This document shows positions 41,061-50,900 of a stretch of 64,000 bases of DNA, in pieces. Source of the stretch: Sphingorhabdus sp. (GTDB lineage: Bacteria; Pseudomonadota; Alphaproteobacteria; Sphingomonadales; Sphingomonadaceae); contig JANQNO010000008.1 in assembly GCA_028279555.1 (NCBI GenBank), positions 1 to 64,000 on the forward strand, in the 5' to 3' direction. A program made the translations under genes and the position numbers. Positions within the stretch are counted from its first letter, which is position 1. Each line of letters opens with the position of its first letter. The notes beneath the pieces were generated by a model. It had not been told where the DNA came from and did not search any database. It saw only the letters and a program-made list of their open reading frames with translations.

Positions 41061-41218
41061 CCACGCCGAACATAACGCTTAAAGCCCTGCGGGGCGACCG
41101 CCAGATCAAACTCTTAACAGATGCGCTTGGGGCGATCAAAACTGGCCGGGCTATTCGTCGCCCTGCTCCTCGCAATGACGATCAGTTTTTCTTAGTCTTT
41201 GTGCCTTTGTGCGAGAAT

Positions 41219-41722
41219 CTACCCTTTCGGTAGTCTTCCATCGGGATCAAATACCTTCACGCTGTTGAGCGGACGGTCGCCCCAGCGCCACAGGACGAGA
41301 TTGCACGCACCCTTCTCGATACCGGGTACGAAGCTGGGCACGATAGCGCCGGCATAGCCCTTTTGGACCAAGCTGCGGGCCACTTTCTGCGACGGGGCAA
41401 TCCGGCCCTCGCGCTGATATCGCATCCAGCTGCTGACCATATCTTCTTCGAGGACGCCCTCTGCCTCGCGCATCGCTGCGTCAGTCAGATCGATGATATC
41501 GGCCATGTCTATATCATACTCGACCAGTGTCAGCGGCAGCATGCGATTGGCAAAACCCTGCGTGCATTCGGCCAGCGCTGTGACAGGCGACAGCGAGAGA
41601 TAGAGTGCCTCCTGCCCCTTTTCATTGAAACGCCCGCCATGGATCGCTGCGCCCTTGCCTGAAACCGGATCGAAAGACCAGCGCGGGTCATGCGCGCGCC
41701 AGGCGCGGCCCTTAAAAATCAT
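41219..41722 (-). CDS. RES-domain toxin of a RES-Xre toxin-antitoxin system
   Basis: This 167-aa protein matches the RES domain (Arg-Glu-Ser family). The conserved Arg lies in GGRFNEKG with WRAHDPRWSFD upstream, and the Glu in PVTALAECTQ. A late segment with GYAGAIVPS carries the Ser. RES toxins (MbcT, ParT, Xre-RES) act as NAD phosphorylases/glycohydrolases or ADP-ribosyltransferases that drain or use NAD. The antitoxin gene ends 53 bp upstream on the same strand, the usual antitoxin-first order. Which NAD chemistry it uses cannot be read from the sequence. Confidence 0.9.
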   Translation of the reverse strand: MIFKGRAWRAHDPRWSFDPVSGKGAAIHGGRFNEKGQEALYLSLSPVTALAECTQGFANRMLPLTLVEYDIDMADIIDLTDAAMREAEGVLEEDMVSSWMRYQREGRIAPSQKVARSLVQKGYAGAIVPSFVPGIEKGACNLVLWRWGDRPLNSVKVFDPDGRLPKG

Positions 41723-41775
41723 GGCAACAGGTCACAGCAGCAGATCGGGCAAAGTGCGCTACGCGAGGCCGCGCA

Positions 41776-42222
41776 TCATGCAAATCCGCCCAGCGCCATA
41801 TGGTCGAGATAATCACGCACTGCCGCCGCATCGCCCGATTTGACGAGCGATTCCGCCGTGCGACTGTCCAGCGCCGGGATCGGCTGCGAACGATACCAGG
41901 CCATCGCCTGTGCTTCGCTTCCGGCCCAGTCGCGAATACGGGCAATGATTTCGAGCATTTCTGTCATCCTTCCTTGCGCCTTGGGCGATTTCATCCGGTC
42001 ATTTTTCGTGACAGTCGTGACGGGCAATCCCGCCGTTTCGGCAAGCTGCGCCCTGGACATATGAAACATGTCGACCAGACGCCGAATATCGACCAGCCCG
42101 GCCTTGGTAAAATAGGCGTCGAGATAACCCGAAGTCTTGGCCGATGCAGGCAGGGCGGCGAAAGCCTGCGGCATTTCGCGAAAAGCCTTGCCGCCCGCTT
42201 TATCTGGATCAGGTCGCATCAT
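41776..42222 (-). CDS. Xre/MbcA/ParS-type antitoxin (DUF2384)
   Basis: The 148-aa protein has an N-terminal helix-turn-helix-like region and a C-terminal MbcA/ParS toxin-binding domain (AESLVKSGDAAAVRDYLDHMALGGFA in outline). It precedes the RES gene. The ATG at 42222 has TTGGA about 7 nt upstream and is chosen; a TTG four codons earlier has no ribosome site. It would neutralise the toxin by blocking its NAD pocket and likely represses its own promoter. Confidence 0.85.
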   Translation of the reverse strand: MMRPDPDKAGGKAFREMPQAFAALPASAKTSGYLDAYFTKAGLVDIRRLVDMFHMSRAQLAETAGLPVTTVTKNDRMKSPKAQGRMTEMLEIIARIRDWAGSEAQAMAWYRSQPIPALDSRTAESLVKSGDAAAVRDYLDHMALGGFA

Positions 42223-42239
42223 ATCTATGTCCAATATTT

Positions 42240-42268
42240 TGTCTCATATAAGGTCGTATATACAGACA
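42240..42268 (-). promoter_or_regulatory. Imperfect palindrome upstream of the antitoxin gene, likely operator
   Basis: TGTCTCATATAA (42240-42251) and TATATACAGACA (42257-42268) form an imperfect inverted repeat (TGTCT plus an AT-rich inner part, with a one-base offset), 17-46 nt before the antitoxin ATG. Autorepression through an upstream palindrome is the norm for Xre-type antitoxins. The exact operator is inferred. Confidence 0.5.
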
Positions 42269-42296
42269 TTATGTTCGTGTCAAGCCTTGTAGCGTG

Positions 42297-43226
42297 TCAT
42301 CGCCGCAGCCCCGCCGTCTCTTCCAGTCCGGCCATGATATTCAGATTCTGCACTGCTGCACCGCTTGCGCCCTTGCCGAGATTGTCTAGCGTCGCGATCA
42401 GCCTTGCCTGCTCTCCGTCCGCGCTGGCGCTGACATAGAGATCGAGCCCGTCACGCGGCGGCGTACCTTGCTTGACAAGCAATTCGGCCGGCGTCTCGTC
42501 ATGCACTTTCACAAACGGCGAACCGGAATAATGCTGCATTAATGCTGCGCAGCATTTTTCGGGAGATGCTGCACCCTTCATTGCGCCAATCGGCAGCGGA
42601 ATCTCGGCCAGCATCCCGCGATAGGCATGGACGACCGATGGCGCAAACACCGGCGGATGCGCCAAGCCGGCATGTTTCTGCATTTCCGGTATATGTTTGT
42701 GGCCAAGATCGAGGCCATAGGCGCGGAAAGCGATATCTGTCCCCTCGCCTTCGAAGCGTTCGATCAGCGTCTTGCCGCCACCCGAATAGCCGCTCACGGC
42801 ATGCACGCTATAGGGCCAGTCGGCCGGCAGCAAACCCTGCGCCACCAAAGGCGCGACCAGAGCCAGAAAGCCCGTCGGATAGCAACCGGGATTGCTGACA
42901 AATTGTGCGCTGGCGATTTTTTCGCGCTGCGCGGAGTTCAGTTCCGGAAAGCCATAGGTCCAGCCCTCGGCCACGCGGTGCGCGCTCGACGCATCGATTA
43001 TGCGTGTGGCGCTTGTGACCATCGCCGCAGCCTCGCGCGCAGCATCGTCAGGCAGACAGAGGATCGCAAAATCCGCATCATTCAGCGCCTCGCGCCGTGC
43101 TGCCTTATCCTTGCGCCTTTCCTCATCCAGAAACATCAGACGAAACTCACGCCGCGTCTCCAGCCGCTCGCGGATTTCGAGACCGGTCGTCCCGACTGCG
43201 CCATCAATGAAAATCGTTTGGGTCAT
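42297..43226 (-). CDS. argC: N-acetyl-gamma-glutamyl-phosphate reductase
   Basis: This 309-aa enzyme catalyses the third step of arginine biosynthesis (type 2, short form). The catalytic Cys115 is in SNPGCYPTG; the N-terminal FIDGAVGTTGLEIRERL binds NADP. HKHIPEMQKHAGL and GLDLYVSASADGEQA fit the family. No other arg genes are close. A hairpin repeat copy lies upstream. Confidence 0.96.
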   Translation of the reverse strand: MTQTIFIDGAVGTTGLEIRERLETRREFRLMFLDEERRKDKAARREALNDADFAILCLPDDAAREAAAMVTSATRIIDASSAHRVAEGWTYGFPELNSAQREKIASAQFVSNPGCYPTGFLALVAPLVAQGLLPADWPYSVHAVSGYSGGGKTLIERFEGEGTDIAFRAYGLDLGHKHIPEMQKHAGLAHPPVFAPSVVHAYRGMLAEIPLPIGAMKGAASPEKCCAALMQHYSGSPFVKVHDETPAELLVKQGTPPRDGLDLYVSASADGEQARLIATLDNLGKGASGAAVQNLNIMAGLEETAGLRR

Positions 43227-43239
43227 AAAACCAAGTTAC

Positions 43240-43308
43240 CCGTTCGTATTGAGCTTGTCGAAATACGAAATCAGCCCAACCGTCCTTCGACAGGCTCAGG
43301 ACGAACGG
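43240..43308. repeat. Intergenic hairpin repeat (GAGCYTGTCGAAG family), copy 3
   Basis: The outer arms CCGTTCGT (43240-43247) and ACGAACGG (43301-43308) and inner arms TGAGCTTGTCGAA (43250-43262) and TTCGACAGGCTCA (43286-43298) form an extended imperfect palindrome. It sits in the 95-bp gap between argC (minus) and the NlpC/P60 gene (minus), upstream of argC. Confidence 0.85.
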
Positions 43309-43321
43309 TGAGCGGAAACTA

Positions 43322-44215
43322 TCATCGCACCCGCTTGCGCGCCGTGACCGGTCCGTTCTCCTCATCCTCGAAGCGCGAAGTCACCTCCGCCAGGCTTTCG
43401 ACATTGACCATCATATGATGCGAATTGGCATGCACGATATTCTCGCCATCGACCATGATCCCGACATGGCCCGGGAAGAAAACAAGATCGCCGCGCTGCA
43501 ACGGCTCACCTTCGTTCAGCGCTTCTCCGAAGTCAGCCTCCTGCATATCGGCATCGCGCGGCACGCTGTGCCCCGCCAGACCAAAGGCAAGCTGCACCAG
43601 CCCGCTGCAATCCATCGCATCCCCGCTGCGTCCGCCCCACAGATAGGGAATACCGGTCATGCCGAGCGCGATATCCACCGGGTCGACCGACACGTCGCCG
43701 ATCGGCGTGACATGCTGCTTGGGCACATAGCCATCGCCGCAGGTGAGATACCGCCCGCATTCCGTTTCCATCCCGCAGGCGAGCCGAGCGCCCATGGGCA
43801 GCCGTCGGACCAGCGGCGAAGGAACTTTGGGCTGGGCCACAATCAGAGCGCCGCGCCCCGTTACCAAATGCGTGGGGTCTCCCATCTCTCCAAGAGCGGA
43901 AAAACGGACATAGCCGAGATAGTCGTCATGCGTGCCATAGCCCCAGGCCCAGTCGCCCGCGACATCGAGCACAGCAAACTCTTCGCCATGAAGCAGACGG
44001 CTTGTCCCCTCGGCGGTTGCATGCGGATGTTCATGCAGCGTTGTCGCAGGCATGATACAGCGGCGGATCAGCGGGACGGCATAATGCGGTGCGAACAGCT
44101 TCCCCGCCAGCTTTATGTCCGCCAGGTCACCCCTGATCGGGGTCGTGCGCGGGTCGCCAACAAGGCTATGCCCTGTCAGCGCGTAGCTAGCGCGCTTTTT
44201 CTCGCCCTGACCCAT
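43322..44215 (-). CDS. SH3/NlpC-P60 family peptidoglycan hydrolase
   Basis: The 297-aa protein has two SH3-like bacterial domains (about 35-165) followed by an NlpC/P60 domain with the Cys-His-His triad: Cys203 (MDCSGLVQ), His250 (FPGHVGIM) and His262 (VHANS). It should cut between D-Glu and DAP/Lys in stem peptides. No signal peptide is obvious, so it may act on imported murein peptides, as do cytosolic family members with SH3b domains. It lies downstream of the M17 aminopeptidase (32-bp gap), a plausible two-step peptide-recycling pair. Confidence 0.92.
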   Translation of the reverse strand: MGQGEKKRASYALTGHSLVGDPRTTPIRGDLADIKLAGKLFAPHYAVPLIRRCIMPATTLHEHPHATAEGTSRLLHGEEFAVLDVAGDWAWGYGTHDDYLGYVRFSALGEMGDPTHLVTGRGALIVAQPKVPSPLVRRLPMGARLACGMETECGRYLTCGDGYVPKQHVTPIGDVSVDPVDIALGMTGIPYLWGGRSGDAMDCSGLVQLAFGLAGHSVPRDADMQEADFGEALNEGEPLQRGDLVFFPGHVGIMVDGENIVHANSHHMMVNVESLAEVTSRFEDEENGPVTARKRVR

Positions 44216-44247
44216 CTATGCCCCTTCCCGTTATGCGCGCCCAAAAT

Positions 44248-45639
44248 TCAGCGTGCCGGAAATTTTTTCGCGAGATAGCCGAAGACGGCACGCAGGCCAA
44301 GCGCTTCTCCGCCCTTGGGCCGACCGGGCTTTGCCGCTGGTCGCCAGGCAAATGTATCGATATGCGCCCACGGCACATCGGCGCTGGCAAATTTTTGCAG
44401 AAAGAGCGCAGCTGTAATGGCACCGGCAAAGCGTCCGCCGCTGTTGGCGGTGTCTGCAATATCGCTCGACAGCATGTCCTCATATGGCTCCCAAAGCGGC
44501 AGCGGCCAAAGCGGATCCTCGACCTCCCTTCCAGCCGCCAATATGCCTTCCCTCAGTTCGTCATCATTGGCAAAAAGCGGCGGCAGATCAGGGCCCAGCG
44601 CCACCCGCGCCGCGCCGGTCAATGTCGCAAAGTCGATCACAAGTTCAGGCTCGCTTTCCAGCGCGCCGGTCATCGCATCGGCGAGAATCAGGCGTCCTTC
44701 GGCATCGGTATTATCGATTTCGACCGTGATGCCCTTGCGGGACTTGATAATGTCGCCCGGCCTGAAGGCATTGCCGGCAATCGCATTTTCAACTGCCGGA
44801 ACCAGCATATGCAGCCGCACCGGCAGCTTGGCCGCCATCACCATTTCAGCGAGGGCAAGCGCATGCGCCGCGCCGCCCATATCCTTTTTCATCAGCCGCA
44901 TGCCAGTGGCGCTCTTGATATCCAGCCCGCCGCTGTCAAAGGCCACACCCTTGCCGATGATCGCAATGCGCGGATGCCGTTCGTCACCCCACTTCAGCTC
45001 GATCAGTCGCGGCGCAAATTCACGCGATGCCGCCTTGCCGACGGCGTGAATCAGGGGATATCCCTGCTCCAGCTTGTCCCCGGAGACAACGTCGACATCA
45101 CCACCATGCGCCTTGGCGATCCGGCGAGCCTCGGCCTCCATCATCGGCGGCCCCATATCGGCGGGCGGGCAATTGACCAGATCGCGGACCATTGCCATGC
45201 CGCTCGCCTGCAGCGCCGCATCCGCAATGCGCCCGGGCTGATTGATCAGCAAAATCCGCCTGCCCTTGGGGTCGGGCTCGCTGACAAAACGGTCAAAACG
45301 ATAATGGCCCAGCATCCAGCCGACAATCGCCGGACCAGCGCTGGATTCGCGCAGCCGGTAGGTTCCTGGCGGCAACTGTTCAGCCAGCCGCGCCAGACAC
45401 CAGTGGCCCAGCTTTTCAGTGCTGGACACCCCGGCGGCGACAGAAAATCCGTCGCCGTCCTGCTGTGGCAATATCGCAAAGCTGTCCGCCGCCCCATCGA
45501 AATTCTGTGCCTGCGCTGCGCTGCGAAGCGTCTGCGGTTGTGCGGCGAGCCAGTCTTCGAAGCCTTCCCTGTCGACGAGCGAGATGATTGTCGCGTCCTG
45601 CCCGGTATCGGGCTGGATAAATTCAGAATAATCGGTCAT
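44248..45639 (-). CDS. M17 leucyl aminopeptidase family protein
   Basis: This 463-aa protein has the M17 signature NTDAEGRL (310-317), Lys230 in GKGVAFDSGGLDIK and KKDMGGAA for the two-metal centre. The length and sequence fit the shorter alphaproteobacterial M17 group rather than E. coli PepA. It releases N-terminal amino acids from peptides. It starts at ATG 45639 and is divergent from a lipoprotein gene. Confidence 0.92.
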   Translation of the reverse strand: MTDYSEFIQPDTGQDATIISLVDREGFEDWLAAQPQTLRSAAQAQNFDGAADSFAILPQQDGDGFSVAAGVSSTEKLGHWCLARLAEQLPPGTYRLRESSAGPAIVGWMLGHYRFDRFVSEPDPKGRRILLINQPGRIADAALQASGMAMVRDLVNCPPADMGPPMMEAEARRIAKAHGGDVDVVSGDKLEQGYPLIHAVGKAASREFAPRLIELKWGDERHPRIAIIGKGVAFDSGGLDIKSATGMRLMKKDMGGAAHALALAEMVMAAKLPVRLHMLVPAVENAIAGNAFRPGDIIKSRKGITVEIDNTDAEGRLILADAMTGALESEPELVIDFATLTGAARVALGPDLPPLFANDDELREGILAAGREVEDPLWPLPLWEPYEDMLSSDIADTANSGGRFAGAITAALFLQKFASADVPWAHIDTFAWRPAAKPGRPKGGEALGLRAVFGYLAKKFPAR

Positions 45640-45680
45640 GAGCGGCTGATAGCGGTTTCGCTCGCCCAGGGGGAGAGTTT

Positions 45681-46301
45681 TTGAAAGGTTGGATTCAAAT
45701 TATCTTGGTTTGCGTAGCGCTCATGCTTAGCGCGTGCAGCGAGCGTGAGGCCAAACCCCTGGAACTACCTGAAGATATCGAGGAGACGGTAAACGGGTTT
45801 GTCGAGGCGCTGGAGGCTGGAAACACTGGCCGGGTGCGAAAATTTATCGCTCCAGACTCTCTGGAGAGATTCGATCAGGAATTCGCTGCTGGCGCAGGCG
45901 AGATCGAGATCCCAAAGGGCTTTCCCCCGCGCAGCATTCGCCGTGCGCCCAAAGGCATGGCGGGCAACCCCTTCGAAAATGAGGTGGATGTGCTTTATGC
46001 CCGGCAGGAAGGGGACGGCTGGACGGTTTTGACACTGAATCTTTATTGGCTCGATGAAGAAGAGGTAAAAATCGAGGACTGGAGCTTCGAAACCGCAGCG
46101 CCCAAGCCGCCAGAACTGGAAAGGCAGGCCATCCTGGAAAATGTCATGCGCTACGGGATGCTGGCGATGGCGGGCATCGCGGCTATTGCCCTATGGTTGA
46201 TCATCTGGCTCGCGCGCCGAAAGCCAGATCTCATCGCCCCCGAGAGGGCCAAGGACGCACGCCCAGCGGCGATTACCCGCCGCGACAATGAAGTCGAATG
46301 A
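45681..46301 (+). CDS. Hypothetical lipoprotein with a second membrane anchor
   Basis: This 206-aa protein has a lipoprotein signal (MLSAC, Cys19) and a C-terminal TM helix (about 156-178, YGMLAMAGIAAIALWLIIWLARR), so it appears anchored at both ends. The central domain (about 25-145) is acidic and not recognised. The start is TTG at 45681 with a strong GGGGGAGAG just upstream; no ATG is available before the lipobox. It converges with the monooxygenase gene, 8 bp away. Confidence 0.7.
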   Translation: MKGWIQIILVCVALMLSACSEREAKPLELPEDIEETVNGFVEALEAGNTGRVRKFIAPDSLERFDQEFAAGAGEIEIPKGFPPRSIRRAPKGMAGNPFENEVDVLYARQEGDGWTVLTLNLYWLDEEEVKIEDWSFETAAPKPPELERQAILENVMRYGMLAMAGIAAIALWLIIWLARRKPDLIAPERAKDARPAAITRRDNEVE

Positions 46302-46309
46302 GGGAACCT

Positions 46310-47836
46310 CTATTCGGCCGCTTCGAGTATGGTTTCCTCCGCATTCGCCGATGCAGAGGCCTTATGCGGCCCTGAAAAGACCAAAACGCCGTCGTCAACC
46401 GGCTCTTTCGTCAATATCTTCTTCTCGGCAGCGTAATTCTGGAGCACGCGCCATGGGTGCCGGTCGCCATTTTTGGGCAGCTTGTCAAAGCTGCGCGCAA
46501 AATAGCCTGATGAAAAGTCGTCGACGAAAGGCAATCTCGGCATATCGGCGTCATCCAGATGCGGGTTCGCGATCGCCGCGCCCTTGCGGTCCATCTCAGC
46601 AAGCAGCCGGCAGACATAGTCGCAAACGATATCGGTCTTCAGCGTCCAGCTTGCATTCACATAGCCGAAGACGCTCGCCATATTGGGAATGTCATTGAAC
46701 ATGACGCCCTTATAATTGACCTTCTCACCCATATTGACCGGTTCGCCATCGACGGTGAGCTCCGTCTGGCCAAGCAGGACAAGATTGAGACCGGTAGCGG
46801 TCACGATAATATCGGCCTCAAGCTCCTCTCCCGATTTGAGCTTGATGCCGGTCTCGGTCCAATGATCGATATGATCGGTAACGATTTCGGCTCGCCCGCT
46901 GTTTACCGCTTCGAACATGTCCGCATCGGGAACAAGACACAGCCGCTGTTCCCAAGGCGTGTAATAGGGTTTGAAATCGACATCGAAATTCTTGTAGTCG
47001 GGCATCGCTTCGCGCGCTTCTTTCAGCAACATCTCGCTGAATTTTTCCGATTTGTTGCGCGCCCGCCAGTAGCCGATACGCTGCATCCAGATATTGCGCC
47101 ATCTGGTCAGGGCATAGGCTGTTTTCTCCGGCAGTATCTTGCGCACAAATTTGCTGAAAGGATCGATGGCGGGGCGCGAGATCATCCAGGTCGGGGATCG
47201 CTGCAGCATCGTCACCTTTTCGGCCGTCTCCGCCATCACCGGCACGATGGTGACGGCAGTTGCGCCAGAGCCGATGACAACCACCTTCTTTCCGGAATAG
47301 TCCAGATCCTCGGGCCAGTGCTGCGGATGGACAACTTTGCCCTTGAAATTCTCTTCGCCCGGAAAATCGGGTCGATAGCCCTGATCGTAATTATAGTAGC
47401 CCGCACACATGAAGAGAAATTTCGATTTGAAATCCACTTCGCTGCCGTCTTCTTCGCGGCGCGCCGTGACAGTCCATCTTGCCTCTTCGCTCGACCAGCT
47501 TGCGCGCAGGACGCGGTGACGGAAATTGATGTTGGGGGTTACGCCATATTCATCAGATGTTTCGTGGACATAGTCCCAGATCGCCGGACCATCGGCGATG
47601 GTCTTTTCATGCAGCCAGGGTTTGAAGCGATAGCCGAGCGTATGCATGTCGCTGTCGGACCGAATGCCGGGATAGCGGAACAGATCCCAGGTACCCCCCA
47701 TGTCGGCGCGTTGCTCCAATATCCGGTAGCTCTTGCCCGGGTGCTTCATCGTCAGGTGTGCAGCGGCACCGATGCCCGACAGTCCTGCTCCCACGATCAG
47801 GACGTCAACGTCTTCGCTCGAACCGGCGATGGCCAT
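46310..47836 (-). CDS. Flavin-dependent monooxygenase (Baeyer-Villiger type)
   Basis: The 508-aa protein has N-terminal FAD-binding GAGLSG (16-21), the BVMO fingerprint FKGKVVHPQHWP (164-175, matching FxGxxxHxxxWP) and a second dinucleotide motif GSGATA for NADPH. Type I BVMOs insert oxygen next to carbonyls of ketones; the substrate is unknown. AAGGAGG precedes the ATG by 6 nt. No ketone or steroid degradation genes lie nearby. Confidence 0.92.
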   Translation of the reverse strand: MAIAGSSEDVDVLIVGAGLSGIGAAAHLTMKHPGKSYRILEQRADMGGTWDLFRYPGIRSDSDMHTLGYRFKPWLHEKTIADGPAIWDYVHETSDEYGVTPNINFRHRVLRASWSSEEARWTVTARREEDGSEVDFKSKFLFMCAGYYNYDQGYRPDFPGEENFKGKVVHPQHWPEDLDYSGKKVVVIGSGATAVTIVPVMAETAEKVTMLQRSPTWMISRPAIDPFSKFVRKILPEKTAYALTRWRNIWMQRIGYWRARNKSEKFSEMLLKEAREAMPDYKNFDVDFKPYYTPWEQRLCLVPDADMFEAVNSGRAEIVTDHIDHWTETGIKLKSGEELEADIIVTATGLNLVLLGQTELTVDGEPVNMGEKVNYKGVMFNDIPNMASVFGYVNASWTLKTDIVCDYVCRLLAEMDRKGAAIANPHLDDADMPRLPFVDDFSSGYFARSFDKLPKNGDRHPWRVLQNYAAEKKILTKEPVDDGVLVFSGPHKASASANAEETILEAAE

Positions 47837-47919
47837 AGCTTGCCTCCTTATCCGGGAGATTACTTACATCATTGCCAATTGCAACTTAATTGCGCGGTTA
47901 AAGGCGAGGCACTGGCAGC

Positions 47920-50900
47920 TCAGGAGAGCAGATTGCGAGCTTGGCCCGCAATTTGTGCCACCATCGCGGCGCTGGATGTCGTACCCCGGCGGGCCCGATC
48001 GACCATTGAACGAAAAGCATTGCTGCGATGCCGGTTTGCAGCCAGCCATTTCTCGACGGCCTGTACCGGATCGTCGGATTTTCTCCGCCGCAGGAAATTG
48101 AGCCGCATCTCCTGAAAATCGCGCGCCAAGCCTGCGACCAGCAATCTTTCCCAAGGATCCTTTGGGTCCATCTGCATGGCGAGCCCTTGCGCCCAGCTCA
48201 GGCCCAACGCATCACCGAGATTCGAGAAAGCCAGTGTCAGCTGTTTCACATCCTGCTGCTTGGAATCGGCCAATGCCGCAAGCCCAATGGCCCCGTCGAG
48301 TTCGGCCAGCTGTACAATCCGCGCAGCTATGCGCTTGGGTGCCCCTGCCGCGGTCATGCGATTGCCGAAATTCTCGGTCTGATTGCGTATGTCGGATATC
48401 AAAAGCGCTTCCAGGCCCTCGGCTAATTCATCGATATAAGGCGCGTAGGTTTCGATTGTCGCGTTGACGCTGCGACCATCAACCGCGTTGCGAATGACAT
48501 CGGCCATGTGTGCACGCATCTCTATTGCCGTTTCGCGCAGCAGCATCAGCCGCGCTTCTTCCGAGATATTGGCCTTGTCGATGGCCTCCCATAGAGGCTG
48601 CATGTCGAACAGTCGCTCGGCAACCGCAAAGGCAGAGGCAACGTTACCCAAATTGCAGCCTTCTTCTTCTGCCAGTTCAAAGGGCAGCAGCATGCCCAGC
48701 CTGTTGACCAGGCGATTGGCGAGCTTGGTTGCCACGATTTCATTGCGCAGGCGGTGTTGCAGCAAGGCGTCCTTATGCCGCCGAACCAGCGCCTGCGGAA
48801 AAGCATCGAGCAGTTCGCTCTCCATGGCAACATCGCTGACGAAACTCGCTTCCTCGATGGCGTCCTGGATCATCATCTTGGCGGTCGAGAGCAAAACCGC
48901 CAGTTCCGGGCGCGTCATGCCGTGATCATCGAGCGGTCGGCGCAACAATTCATCATTTCCGGCAATGCCTTCGACGCCGCGATCTAGGCTCCCGGCGGCT
49001 TCGAAAATTTCGATCAGGCGAACATAGGCAGGCAGGTCATCTGCTCCCCCTGATTCCGCCACCGACAGCGCAAGTGCCTGAAGCCGGTTATCCTCCAACA
49101 CGATATCCTCGACAGCATCCGTCATACTTGCCAGCAGTTTGACGCGCGCAGAATCCTTCAGCCGCCCTTCGAGCATTTCACGGTTGAGCGGAATCTTGAT
49201 ATTCACTTCATTGTCCGAGCAATCGACGCCAGCGCTATTGTCGATAAAGTCAGTATTTATCCGGCCGCCATTCATCGCGAAAGCTATTCTGCCTGCCTGC
49301 GTCACGCCCAAATTTGCGCCTTCGCCAATTACCTTTGCCTGAATCTCGGAGGCATTGACGCGAATGGCATCATTGCCATGGTCGCCCACTTCCGAATTGC
49401 TTTCGCCGTCGTCCTTTATGTAGGTTCCGATGCCGCCAAACCAGACCAGCTGGGCCGAGCTTCTGAGGATCGCACGCATCAAATCGGCAGGTTCGATTTC
49501 ATCGCCGTCGATACCCAGCAACTCCCGGATAGTCTTGTTGATCTTGATGCTTTTGCCATGCCTGGAAAAAACACCGCCACCCTTTGAAATCAGGTCCGGG
49601 TTGTAGTCCTCCCAACTGGACCGCGGCAATTCGAAAAGGCGTTTCCGCTCTTTCCAGCTTTCTTTAGGATCGGGATCCGGATCGATGAAGATATTGCGGT
49701 GATCGAAGGCCGCCACCAGCCTGATCGATTTGGAGAGCAGCATGCCATTGCCGAAAACATCGCCGGACATATCGCCCACGCCGACAACGGTGACGGGATC
49801 GGTTTGCACATCGATGCCCATCTCGGAGAAATGCCGCTGCACCGATACCCACGCGCCCTTTGCGGTGATGCCCATGGCTTTATGGTCATATCCGACCGAG
49901 CCGCCGCTGGCGAAGGCGTCACCAAGCCAGAAGTCCCGGCTCTTAGCAATTTCATTGGCAATATCCGAAAAGCTGGCGGTGCCCTTGTCGGCGGCAACGA
50001 CAAAATAGGGGTCCTCGCCATCGCGGATGACCATATTTGTCGGATGCTTGACCTTGCCCTTGACGATATTATCGGTAACCGAAAGCAGCGTCCGGATGAA
50101 AATCCGGTAGCTTTCGGTGCCTTCTTCAAACCATGCATCGCGGTTTTCCCGCGGATCGGGAAGCCGTTTGGGGTAAAAGCCCCCTTTTGCTCCGCTCGGA
50201 ACGATAACGGCATTCTTGACCCGCTGCGCCTTCATCAATCCAAGCACTTCGGTGCGGAAATCGTCACGCCGGTCGGACCAGCGAAGGCCCCCTCTCGCGA
50301 CCGGACCTGCGCGCAGGTGAATACCCTCGACGCGGGGTGAATAGACCCAGATTTCGCGCCATGGAAGCGGTTTCGGCAGCCCCGGAATTTTTTCGCTTTC
50401 GAGCTTGAACGCCAGGGCTTCCCTCCCGCTTTCGGCAAAAGCGTTGGTGCGCAGCGTCGCAGAAACCATCGCGCGCAAGAAGCGCAGGATACGGTCTTCG
50501 TCGATCGCCCTCACATCGACGAGCGCGGCGGTGATGCTAGCGTGCAGACTGCTCGACTGCTCATCGCGGTTTGCGCCGAATTCCGGATCATGCAAGCTTG
50601 CGAAATACTGGACGATCAAACGGGTAACTTTGGGATTGTTCGACAAGGCATCGACAACGCTCTGCATCCCATAGCTCATCCCTGTCTGGCGCAGATATCG
50701 AAACCAGGCGCGCAGCCAGATGACTGCTCTCGGCTCTATCGAGGCAGTGATGGTAAGCTGATTGAAAGCATCATTTTCAGCATTGCCATCCAGGACTTGG
50801 GAAAGCGCTGCCTCTAGAATTTCCGCGCGTTCCATGGCAGCGTCGACGTCGCTCTCTTCGCGCAAGCACAGCTTGAAGTCGTGAATATAGCCCATTTCGC

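Noticed and set aside
41061-41218. Possible small gene between the map-linked membrane gene and the RES toxin
   Set aside because: Short frames here lack ribosome sites and motifs; the segment looks like degenerate intergenic repeat sequence.
44218-45684. 488-codon plus-strand open frame opposite the M17 aminopeptidase
   Set aside because: The minus strand encodes a clear M17 protein with the NTDAEGRL signature; the plus frame is a compositional shadow.
46559-48115. 518-codon plus-strand open frame across the monooxygenase/gdhB junction
   Set aside because: It is antisense to two strongly supported genes, and its translation shows no family motifs. High-GC codon bias in the real genes commonly leaves such long shadow frames.
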